From Nitrospira sp. (GTDB lineage Bacteria > Nitrospirota > Nitrospiria > Nitrospirales > Nitrospiraceae): DNA of 7,365 bases. The stretch is from NCBI GenBank assembly GCA_016873525.1, contig VGXD01000102.1, forward strand, positions 1 to 7,365, read 5' to 3'. Of the stretch, positions 1 to 6,322 are shown in pieces. Position 1 is the stretch's first letter. The number at the start of each line of letters is the position of its first letter. Below the pieces are notes generated by a model. The model did not search any database and was not told the DNA's origin. It saw nothing but the letters and a program-made list of their open reading frames with translations. The translations under genes and the position numbers were made by a program.

Positions 1-974
1 AGCTGCAACGGGCCTTCCTGGAACGGGCCCGCACGCACCTGGACGTCGTCATGCCGGGGTACACGCATCTGCAGCGCGCGCAGCCGGTGCTGCTGGCCCA
101 CCACCTGCTGGCCTATATCGAAATGCTCGAACGGGACAAGGGGCGGGTGCGGGACGCGCTGACGCGGCTGAACGTGATGCCGCTCGGCTCGGGAGCCCTG
201 GCCGGGAGCAACTACCCGGTCGACCGACAGTACACCGCCAAGCTCCTGGGCTTCCCCTCGGTCACCGAAAACAGCCTGGATGCGGTCGCGGACCGGGATT
301 TTGTGGTCGAGGTCCTGTCCGCGCTGTCCCTGGTCATGATGCACCTGTCCCGTCTGAGCGAAGAGTTGATCCTCTGGTCCTCGCAGGAATTTCAGTTCGT
401 GGAATTGCCGGACGCCTTCTGCACGGGCAGCAGCATGATGCCCCAGAAGAAAAATCCGGACGTGCCGGAACTCCTGCGCGGCAAGACCGGCCGCGTCTAC
501 GGCCACCTGCTGGCCCTGCTGACCACGCTCAAGGGCCTGCCGCTCAGTTATAACCGGGACCTGCAAGAAGACAAGGAAGCCTTATTCGACGCCTTGGACA
601 CCGTCCTGGCCTCGGTGGACATCGCAGCCGAATTGATCGCCGGACTCACGGTCCATCGAGCCGTGCTGGCCAAGGCCGTCGGATCCGGCTATCTGCTGGC
701 GACGGAACTGGCGGACTATCTGGTGACGAAGGGCGTGCCGTTTCGCAAGGCCCACGAAACCACGGGGCGCATCGTGCGGACCTGCCTGGACCGCAAACGG
801 GATTTGCGCGACTTGACCCTGGCCGACTTGCAGGCCTTCTCGGAACATTTCGACAAAGATGTCCTGGATGTGCTCACGGTGGAAGGGGCCATCGAGCGCA
901 AGGCCCAAATCGGCGGGACCGCCAGAAAGCGGGTGGCGGCCAGGATCAGGGCCTTGGAAGGGGTGCTGCGATGA
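1..974 (+). CDS. argH: Argininosuccinate lyase, 5'-truncated by the window edge
   Basis: This enzyme splits argininosuccinate into arginine and fumarate, the last step of arginine biosynthesis, in the cytoplasm as a homotetramer. The frame is open from the window start (first whole codon at base 3) and gives 323 residues. The family is usually about 460 residues, so roughly 135 N-terminal residues lie upstream; the ATG at 51 is internal. Visible motifs, in fragment numbering, are PGYTHLQRAQP at 18-28 with the conserved Thr-His pair of the active site, SLDAVADRDF at 91-100, and the fumarase/aspartase-superfamily signature GSSMMPQKKNPD at 142-153. The signature lies on the mobile loop that carries the catalytic serine. 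The C-terminus (GGTA at 304-307, then a basic helix) looks complete. The TGA stop overlaps the next gene's ATG as ATGA, indicating translational coupling. No frameshift or missing key residue is seen in the visible part. Confidence 0.96.
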   Translation, partial: LQRAFLERARTHLDVVMPGYTHLQRAQPVLLAHHLLAYIEMLERDKGRVRDALTRLNVMPLGSGALAGSNYPVDRQYTAKLLGFPSVTENSLDAVADRDFVVEVLSALSLVMMHLSRLSEELILWSSQEFQFVELPDAFCTGSSMMPQKKNPDVPELLRGKTGRVYGHLLALLTTLKGLPLSYNRDLQEDKEALFDALDTVLASVDIAAELIAGLTVHRAVLAKAVGSGYLLATELADYLVTKGVPFRKAHETTGRIVRTCLDRKRDLRDLTLADLQAFSEHFDKDVLDVLTVEGAIERKAQIGGTARKRVAARIRALEGVLR

Positions 975-1234
975 AAACCGCCTGGCTGGCCGGCGCCGTG
1001 CTTGTCGGCTTGTTCGCGGGACTGTCCGGTTGCGGAACGGTCGGGCCGCCGATCGCGCCGGAAGACATCGGGTTGGCGGCCAAGCTGCTCAAGGACAAAG
1101 AAAAGGCCGGCAAGGCCGGGCGGAAGCCGGGCGAGGAGAAACCGGCGAACGAGGTGGTTCTGCCGCCGGTCAGGCCGGTCGGAATGTCCGCCGGCTCGCA
1201 AGAAGACGAAAGCCTTGCTGAACCGAAGCGATAA
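971..1234 (+). CDS. Small outer-membrane-type lipoprotein, LptM/LppL-like
   Basis: An 87-residue protein with a classic lipoprotein signal: Lys2, a hydrophobic stretch at about 4-18, then the lipobox LSGC with the lipidated Cys at residue 21. Gly at +2 (no Asp) predicts sorting to the outer membrane. Directly after the Cys comes CGTVGPP, which fits the C-G-x-x-G-P start of mature LptM (YifL) and Pseudomonas LppL. In known genomes those small lipoproteins are encoded just upstream of dapF or lysA-dapF, as here. LptM in E. coli assists the LPS translocon LptDE. The rest is a Lys/Glu-rich, probably disordered tail (about 35-87) with no recognisable fold. The start is supported by AAGGGG 7 nt upstream and by the 4-base ATGA overlap with argH. 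The lipoprotein call is secure; the LptM role is inferred from the motif and position only. Confidence 0.85.
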   Translation: MKTAWLAGAVLVGLFAGLSGCGTVGPPIAPEDIGLAAKLLKDKEKAGKAGRKPGEEKPANEVVLPPVRPVGMSAGSQEDESLAEPKR

Positions 1235-1292
1235 AGGACCCTCTGGCTTCCGGCCGCGTTGGCTCGCAGGGGACCAGCGCGAGAGCCCGTTG

Positions 1293-1298
1293 AGGAGG
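1293..1298 (+). promoter_or_regulatory. Strong Shine-Dalgarno that fixes the radical SAM start
   Basis: AGGAGG lies 5 nt before the ATG at 1304. The frame is open further upstream to a TTG at 1259, but that codon has no comparable ribosome site. A second in-frame ATG at 1313 would sit 14 nt away, which is too far. The 1304 start is therefore preferred. Confidence 0.8.
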
Positions 1299-1303
1299 TG
1301 CTG

Positions 1304-3181
1304 ATGCAACCGATGCACACCGCAGGGATACGCAGGCTCTTGTTGGTTGATCCGTATCCCAGGAACAACCCCTACCACCTGACCGCGAGCGAGCGGCGCG
1401 CGGTCTGGTTTCCCAAGTTGAGCCTGCCGGTCATCGCAGCCTATACGCCGCCCACCTGGGAAGTGGACCTGGTGGATGAAGCGGTGCAAGACGTCGACTT
1501 CGACCGCCCCTGCGACCTGGTGGGGCTGTCGGTCATGACCTGTTACGCGCCCCGCGCCTACGAGATCGCCACGGAATTCAGAAAGCGGGGCAAGCCGATC
1601 GTGTTGGGCGGGGTCCACCCGACCTATTGTCCCGACGAAGCCCTCCGGTATTGCGATGCGATCGTCTGCGGCGAGGCGGAAGACATCTGGCCTCAACTGG
1701 TGGCGGACTTCGAAGCCGGGGCGATGAAGCGGCTCTATAAGATGGGCGACTTCCCGTCGCTGGAACAGTACAAAAGCCCCCGCGTCGAGTTGCTCAGCCC
1801 GGACTCCTACATGACGCGGCAATGCAGCTTCACGACGAGGGGCTGCCACTTCGACTGCGAGTTCTGCAGCGTCTCGCCGTTCAACGGCAAGACGACACGC
1901 CGCCGGCCGGTCCGCGAGGTGGTCAAAGAGCTGGCCGAGGTCAAGCAGTGGATTCGCGCCGAATTGGTCGAGCGGATCAGCTCCGGCTCCCTCTGGGAGG
2001 CCTTCATGACCGGCCTCCGGATTCGGGTCGGGATCGAGGACGGCTCCATCGTGGCCTTCGTGGACGATCTCCACAACAGCAACCGGGCCTACTGCCGGGA
2101 ACTCTGGCAGGCCCTCAAGCCCCTGAACATCAAGTGGGGCTGCCAATCCACGTTGTTCCTGGGCGACGACGAGGACATGGTGAAGCTGGCGGCCGAAAGC
2201 GGCTGTGTGTCCGTCTTCGTGGGCATGGAGTCTCTTTCCGAAGACTCCCTGGAGGAAACGAACAAGCCCTTCAACCGGGTGCGGAAATTCTCGGACGAGA
2301 TCAAAATGTTCCACGACCACGGCATCATGGTGAATCCCGGCATCGTCTTCGGCTTCGACAACGACGACGAATCGGTGTTCGAGCGGGCCGTGGAGTTCTT
2401 GGTGAAGAACCAGGTGGAGTTGGCCTACTTCAACGTGCTGACCCCGCTTCCCGGCACGACTCTGTTCGAGCGTTACGAGCACGCCGGGCGGATCTTCGAC
2501 CGCGACTGGGCCAAGTATGACGGGAAGCACGTGGTCTTTCATCCGAGCCGCATGACAGCCGAGCAGCTCCTGGAAGGGTTTCACTGGGCCAATCACCAGT
2601 TCTATTCGATCCCCTCCATCTGGAAACGCCTGTCCGGGACGAGCCAGCGGCTCATCCCGCGCCTGGAGATGAACCGTGAGTTCCGCAAGCTGATCAAACG
2701 ATCCTGTCCCAAGGGCTCGCTCTCGCCGGTCGCCTCGGTCCTCAAGATCCTGGAGGCGAAGCTGCCGACCTTCGAGACCGAGCACCTCGTGCCCAACGCG
2801 CTGCTCGCCCTCAAGCAAAAGATCAGCGATACGGGCGCCAAAGAGCTCTGGCTGAAGGTCCATGCCCGGCGGCACGATCGCTTCGCGGCGCTCTTCGTGG
2901 ACCTGGAAGGCACCCTCGACCGCCTCAACGCCAAGGAACTGCTGGAGCGGATCCGGCAGGCGGCCGAGCAAGCCAGGATGGATGTCATCGTGAACTTCGA
3001 GCATCTGCGGGAGGCCACGCCGGGCGCCTTGCAGACGCTGCTGGATGGAGAGGCCCTCAAGGCCGTCGCTCCCTACGCCAAGGTCCGGTATCGAAAATTC
3101 CACGCGGCCTTCGAGTCCGCGCTGCGGGACTTCTCGCCGGGCGGGATCGAGATGTTGAAAGAGGATTGGCAAGATGCATGA
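1304..3181 (+). CDS. B12-binding-type (class B) radical SAM protein with STAS-like C-terminal domain
   Basis: A 625-residue protein of unknown substrate. Residues about 12-135 look like the Rossmann-type cobalamin-binding domain common in class B radical SAM enzymes, with GLSVMTCYAPRAYE and LGGVHPTYCPDEA leading to IVCGEAE at 120-126. No DxHxxG motif is present, as in many class B members. The cluster motif is CxxxCxxC (Cys181, Cys185, Cys188) in TTRGCHFDCEFCSV, expected to bind a [4Fe-4S] cluster and S-adenosylmethionine. The barrel continues through FVDD at 252-255, VGMES at 306-310, PGIVFGFD at 345-352 and PLPGTTLFERY at 381-391, then a DUF4070-like tail to about 440. About 35 residues (216-250) appear inserted before FVDD. 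Residues about 514-608 resemble a STAS domain. The gene overlaps lysA by 8 bases, so the two are probably translated together. Relatives are methylases or other radical enzymes, and nothing here identifies the reaction. The superfamily call is secure. Confidence 0.9.
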   Translation: MQPMHTAGIRRLLLVDPYPRNNPYHLTASERRAVWFPKLSLPVIAAYTPPTWEVDLVDEAVQDVDFDRPCDLVGLSVMTCYAPRAYEIATEFRKRGKPIVLGGVHPTYCPDEALRYCDAIVCGEAEDIWPQLVADFEAGAMKRLYKMGDFPSLEQYKSPRVELLSPDSYMTRQCSFTTRGCHFDCEFCSVSPFNGKTTRRRPVREVVKELAEVKQWIRAELVERISSGSLWEAFMTGLRIRVGIEDGSIVAFVDDLHNSNRAYCRELWQALKPLNIKWGCQSTLFLGDDEDMVKLAAESGCVSVFVGMESLSEDSLEETNKPFNRVRKFSDEIKMFHDHGIMVNPGIVFGFDNDDESVFERAVEFLVKNQVELAYFNVLTPLPGTTLFERYEHAGRIFDRDWAKYDGKHVVFHPSRMTAEQLLEGFHWANHQFYSIPSIWKRLSGTSQRLIPRLEMNREFRKLIKRSCPKGSLSPVASVLKILEAKLPTFETEHLVPNALLALKQKISDTGAKELWLKVHARRHDRFAALFVDLEGTLDRLNAKELLERIRQAAEQARMDVIVNFEHLREATPGALQTLLDGEALKAVAPYAKVRYRKFHAAFESALRDFSPGGIEMLKEDWQDA

Positions 3182-4433
3182 TTTTCACTATCGGCAGGGC
3201 GAGTTCTATTGCGAAGACGTCGCGATCAGCCGCCTCGCCAAAGAGGTCGGGACGCCCTGCTACGTGTACAGCCACGCCACCCTGACCCGCCACTTCCGGG
3301 CCTTCGACGGCGCCTTCAAGGGCACGCCCCACATCGTGGCCTTTGCGATGAAGTCCAACTCCAACCTGGGCCTCCTGCGCCTCATGGCCAAGGAGGGAAG
3401 CGGGGCCGACATCGTTTCCGGAGGCGAGCTGTACCGGGCCCTCAAGGCCGGCATCCCGCCGAACAAGATCGTCTTCGCCGGGGTCGGCAAGAACCGGGAG
3501 GAGATCCGCTACGCGCTGGAGTCCGACGTCCTGATGTTCAACGTAGAATCCTCCGCCGAGCTGCAGGCCCTCGACGCCGTGGCGGCCGAGACGGGTCACC
3601 GCGCGCGGGTCGCGCTGCGCATCAACCCGGACATCGATCCCAAGACCCACCCCTACATTTCCACCGGCCTCAAGAAGAGCAAGTTCGGCATCAGCGCCGA
3701 CCGGGTGTTGGAGGAATACAAGCTGGCCTCCTCCCTCAAACACATCGAGGTCGTCGGGGTCCACAAGCACATCGGCTCGCAACTCACCGACGTCACGCCC
3801 TTCGTGGATGCGCTCAAGAAGGTGCTGACCTTGGTGGAACAGCTGAAGGAACAGGGCGCCGATATCCGCTACATCAACATCGGCGGCGGGCTCGGCATCA
3901 CCTATTCGGACGAGGTGCCGCCGCTGCCGCAGCACCTGGCGGACGCCATCTCGCCGCTCGTTCGGGACCTCAAGTGCATCCTGATCATGGAACCCGGCCG
4001 CGTCATCGTGGGGAACGCCGGCATCCTGGTCACCCGCGTCCTCTACATCAAAGAAGGCGAGTCCAAGCGCTTCGTCATCGTGGACGCGGCGATGAACGAC
4101 CTGATCCGCCCGAGCCTCTACGGGGCCTTTCACGAGATCAAGCCGGTCCGTGAAGTCTCCGGCGGCAAGACCCACCAGGTCGACGTGGTGGGCCCGGTCT
4201 GCGAATCGGGCGATTTTCTGGCCAAGGACCGCGCCATGCCCGACGCCAAGCCGGGCGACTTGCTCGCGGTGATGAGCGCCGGCGCCTACGGGTTCGTGAT
4301 GTCGTCCAACTACAACTCCCGCCCCAGGGTGCCCGAGGTAATGGTCAAGGGGGGAGAGATCCACGTCATCCGGGCAAGGGAAACCTACGCGGACCTCGTC
4401 CGCGGCGAATCGATCCCGGAATTTCTCAAGTAA
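3174..4433 (+). CDS. lysA: Diaminopimelate decarboxylase
   Basis: A cytoplasmic PLP enzyme that decarboxylates meso-diaminopimelate to L-lysine, the final lysine step. At 419 residues it is full length for the family (fold type III, alanine-racemase-like barrel plus C-terminal beta domain). The PLP lysine is Lys60 in AFAMKSNSN. HKHIGSQ at 197-203, the phosphate-binding GGGLG at 237-241 and EPGR at 273-276 are present. The C-terminal part has DAAMNDLIRPSLY at 304-316, the active-site Cys343 in GPVCESGDFLA that is donated across the dimer, and Tyr372 in GAYG. The start at 3174 sits inside the end of the radical SAM gene (8-base overlap ATGCATGA), with AGAGGA 8 nt upstream. This is a typical coupled start. 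dapF follows after 22 bp. No key residue is missing. Confidence 0.97.
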   Translation: MHDFHYRQGEFYCEDVAISRLAKEVGTPCYVYSHATLTRHFRAFDGAFKGTPHIVAFAMKSNSNLGLLRLMAKEGSGADIVSGGELYRALKAGIPPNKIVFAGVGKNREEIRYALESDVLMFNVESSAELQALDAVAAETGHRARVALRINPDIDPKTHPYISTGLKKSKFGISADRVLEEYKLASSLKHIEVVGVHKHIGSQLTDVTPFVDALKKVLTLVEQLKEQGADIRYINIGGGLGITYSDEVPPLPQHLADAISPLVRDLKCILIMEPGRVIVGNAGILVTRVLYIKEGESKRFVIVDAAMNDLIRPSLYGAFHEIKPVREVSGGKTHQVDVVGPVCESGDFLAKDRAMPDAKPGDLLAVMSAGAYGFVMSSNYNSRPRVPEVMVKGGEIHVIRARETYADLVRGESIPEFLK

Positions 4434-4455
4434 CCAAGGAACGATAGGTCATCCG

Positions 4456-5319
4456 ATGGTCACACGAGCGAACGAAACCCCCATTCCCTTCATGAAGCTG
4501 TCCGGCAGCGGGAACGACTTCATCCTCATCGACAACCGCAAGAAGGTCGTGGACACGAAGCGGGGCGGAGCGCTGGCCGCGAAGGTCTGCACGCACCGGA
4601 TGTCGGTGGGCGGGGACGGCCTCATCCTGATCGAGTCGTCGCGCCGGGCCGATTTCCGCTGGCACTTGTTCAACGCCGATGGGAGCGAGGCCGCGTTCAG
4701 CGGCAACGGCGCCCGCTGCGCCGCGCGGTTCGCCTATCTGAAGCGCATCGCCCCCAAGCGGATGCGGTTTGAAACGCCCGCCGGGATGATCGAGGCGGAA
4801 ATGGTGTCCGATCGCCCGGGCCGGAAGCCGGACGCCGTCAAGGTTCGCTTCCCCGATCCGAAAGGACTCCGGCTCAACCTGAGCCTGTCGGTCGGAGGCA
4901 TCCGGCGGCAGGCGCATTTTCTCGACACGGGCGTACCGCACTGCGTGTACCTCGTGGAGGACCCGGACCAGGTCGATATCGTGGGGGTCGGCCGGCCGAC
5001 CCGCTACCACGACCTGTTCAAGCCGGCCGGCGCCAACGTGAACTTCATCAAGATCCTGGACCCGCATCACATCAGGATCAGAACCTATGAACGCGGGGTG
5101 GAGGACGAAACGCTGGCCTGCGGCACCGGCTCGATCGCCTCGGCGCTGACCGCCAGCCTCGTGGGCAAGGTGGAATCGCCCGTGACGTTGATTCCCCAAA
5201 GCGGGCTGGAACTGACGGTCTATTTCACCGCGCGCGGCGAACGCTTTACCGACGTCTACTTGCAGGGCGACGCCAGGGCAGTGTATGAAGGTCGCATCCT
5301 TCCGGATGCCTGGAAATGA
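4456..5319 (+). CDS. dapF: Diaminopimelate epimerase with Ser at the first catalytic Cys position
   Basis: Converts LL- to meso-diaminopimelate, the precursor of peptidoglycan and the substrate of LysA, by a two-base, cofactor-free mechanism. At 287 residues it is normal length with the two-lobed fold: SGSGNDFILIDNR at 16-28, GGDG at 52-55, NADGS at 73-77, Asn194, YERG at 211-214 and ACGTG at 221-225. Cys222 is the second catalytic cysteine. The position of the first is occupied by Ser82 (codon AGC, 4699-4701) in AAFSGNGARC; the usual signature reads C-G-N-G. All surrounding substrate-binding motifs are intact, so this looks like a substitution in a maintained gene, not decay. The start at 4456 has only a weak ribosome site (TAGG, 7 nt before). 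The in-frame ATG at 4492 has none and would start directly at the MKLSGSGNDF core. The family call is secure; whether activity is normal is uncertain. Confidence 0.94.
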   Translation: MVTRANETPIPFMKLSGSGNDFILIDNRKKVVDTKRGGALAAKVCTHRMSVGGDGLILIESSRRADFRWHLFNADGSEAAFSGNGARCAARFAYLKRIAPKRMRFETPAGMIEAEMVSDRPGRKPDAVKVRFPDPKGLRLNLSLSVGGIRRQAHFLDTGVPHCVYLVEDPDQVDIVGVGRPTRYHDLFKPAGANVNFIKILDPHHIRIRTYERGVEDETLACGTGSIASALTASLVGKVESPVTLIPQSGLELTVYFTARGERFTDVYLQGDARAVYEGRILPDAWK

Positions 5320-5332
5320 CTTTGGAGTAGCA

Positions 5333-5399
5333 TTCAGCAGACAGCTTTCAGCTCACGGCCTCGGAACAGCCAGTCAAAAGCTGCGAGCTGACGGCTGAA
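5333..5399. repeat. Inverted pair of three-unit heptamer arrays (REP-like hairpin)
   Basis: The 109-bp dapF–dapA gap contains three heptamers, TTCAGCA/GACAGCT/TTCAGCT (5333-5353), and, inverted, AAAGCTG/CGAGCTG/ACGGCTG (5377-5397, plus AA). TTCAGC pairs with GCTGAA, and both CAGCT blocks pair with AGCTG blocks, so the two arms can fold into a hairpin of at least 16 Watson-Crick pairs around a loop of about 25 nt (5354-5378). A minor GGC/GCC pairing is possible in the loop. No T-run follows, so a standard intrinsic terminator is unlikely. It could be an interspersed REP-type element or an mRNA-stabilising structure between two operon segments. Confidence 0.65.
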
Positions 5400-5418
5400 C
5401 ACCACCAGCTTCTTTTGC

Positions 5419-5423
5419 GAGGG
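5419..5423 (+). promoter_or_regulatory. Ribosome binding site of dapA
   Basis: GAGGG lies 5 nt before the ATG at 5429 and supports that start. The encoded MFTGSLVAIVTPF N-terminus matches the usual DapA beginning. The site lies about 20 bases after the inverted heptamer repeat, so dapA can be translated independently of dapF. Confidence 0.6.
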
Positions 5424-5428
5424 TTCTC

Positions 5429-6301
5429 ATGTTTACCGGTTCGTTGGTTGCGATCGTCACGCCGTTTAGAAACGGGAAGCTCGATGAGCGGGCCCTCGGC
5501 GACTTGATCGAGCACCAGATCGCCAAGGGCACGGACGGCATCGTGCCCTGCGGGACGACCGGCGAGTCCGCGACGCTCTCGCACGAGGAACACGACCGCG
5601 TCGTGGCCTTCACCGTGGAAACGGTCCGGCGCCGGGTCCCGGTCATCGCCGGAACCGGCTCCAACAGCACCGACGAGGCTATCACGCTCACCAAGCACGC
5701 CAAACTGGCCGGCGCCGACGGCGCCTTATTGATCACCCCCTATTACAACAAGCCGATGCAGGAAGGGCTGTTCCGCCACTACAAAGCCGTGGCCGAGGCG
5801 GTCGAGCTGCCGATCGTCCTCTACAACATCCCGGGCCGGACCAGCGTGAACATGCTCCCCGCCACCGTGGCGCGGTTGGCCTCGGTCCGCAACATCGTGG
5901 CGATCAAGGAAGGGAGCGGGTCCCTGCAGCAGGTCTCCGACATCATTCAAGCCTGCGGGGACCGCCTGACGGTGCTCTCCGGAGACGATGCGCTCACGCT
6001 GCCCATGATGGCGGTGGGGGCCAAGGGCGTCATCACCGTGACCGCCAACATCGCGCCGGCCGACATGGCCGCGATGGTGGACGCCTTTGCGGCGGGGAAA
6101 CTGGCCGAAGCCCAACGGCTGCACTACAAACTGTCGCCCCTGTTCACCGCGCTCTTCTACGAAACCAATCCGATTCCGGTGAAGACGGCGCTGGCCATGA
6201 TGGGGCATATCGACGGCGAGCTGCGTCTGCCCCTGACCCCGATGGCCGCCGAGACCCGCGAGAAACTGGGACGCGCACTGAAAGACTACGGGCTGATCTA
6301 A
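5429..6301 (+). CDS. dapA: 4-hydroxy-tetrahydrodipicolinate synthase
   Basis: Condenses pyruvate with L-aspartate semialdehyde, the first committed step of the DAP/lysine branch, through a Schiff base; it is a cytoplasmic (beta/alpha)8 barrel, usually tetrameric. The 290 residues match E. coli DapA almost without gaps. Seen are GTTGES at 42-47 with catalytic Thr43/Thr44, Tyr106 in TPYYNKP, Tyr132 in LYNIPGRTS with Arg137, and the Schiff-base Lys160 in IVAIKEGSG. The allosteric lysine-site residues of E. coli (Ser48, Ala49, His53, His56, Asn80, Glu84, Tyr106) correspond to Ser47, Ala48, His52, His55, Asn79, Glu83 and Tyr105 here, so lysine feedback inhibition is predicted. The gene is separated from dapF by 109 bp with a hairpin-capable repeat and from dapB by only 21 bp, so dapA-dapB is the tightest unit. 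Confidence 0.97.
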   Translation: MFTGSLVAIVTPFRNGKLDERALGDLIEHQIAKGTDGIVPCGTTGESATLSHEEHDRVVAFTVETVRRRVPVIAGTGSNSTDEAITLTKHAKLAGADGALLITPYYNKPMQEGLFRHYKAVAEAVELPIVLYNIPGRTSVNMLPATVARLASVRNIVAIKEGSGSLQQVSDIIQACGDRLTVLSGDDALTLPMMAVGAKGVITVTANIAPADMAAMVDAFAAGKLAEAQRLHYKLSPLFTALFYETNPIPVKTALAMMGHIDGELRLPLTPMAAETREKLGRALKDYGLI

Positions 6302-6322
6302 CGTCAGGCGGACAGGAGTAGC

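Noticed and set aside
1261..1287. CTCGC/GCGAG stem in the lipoprotein–radical SAM gap as a terminator
   Set aside because: Only 5 pairs with an 11-nt loop and no following T-run. It may slightly affect mRNA structure but is not supportable as a terminator.
1259..1303. TTG start 15 codons upstream for the radical SAM gene
   Set aside because: The extra N-terminus (MARRGPAREPVEEVL) is encoded by the Shine-Dalgarno region, and the ATG at 1304 has an ideally placed AGGAGG.
716..3172. An 818-codon open frame on the – strand
   Set aside because: It lies opposite argH, the lipoprotein gene and the radical SAM gene, all of which have clear family motifs. Long antisense frames are expected in GC-rich coding DNA, and its translation shows no recognisable domain.
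3057..4364. A 435-codon open frame on the – strand opposite lysA
   Set aside because: The protein is rich in His/Asp/Gly/Val with no motif, a typical mirror of a GC-rich gene. lysA on the + strand is complete.
4492..5319. Alternative dapF start at ATG 4492
   Set aside because: No ribosome site precedes it. The 4456 ATG has at least a weak one, although 4492 cannot be fully excluded because the core fold begins there.
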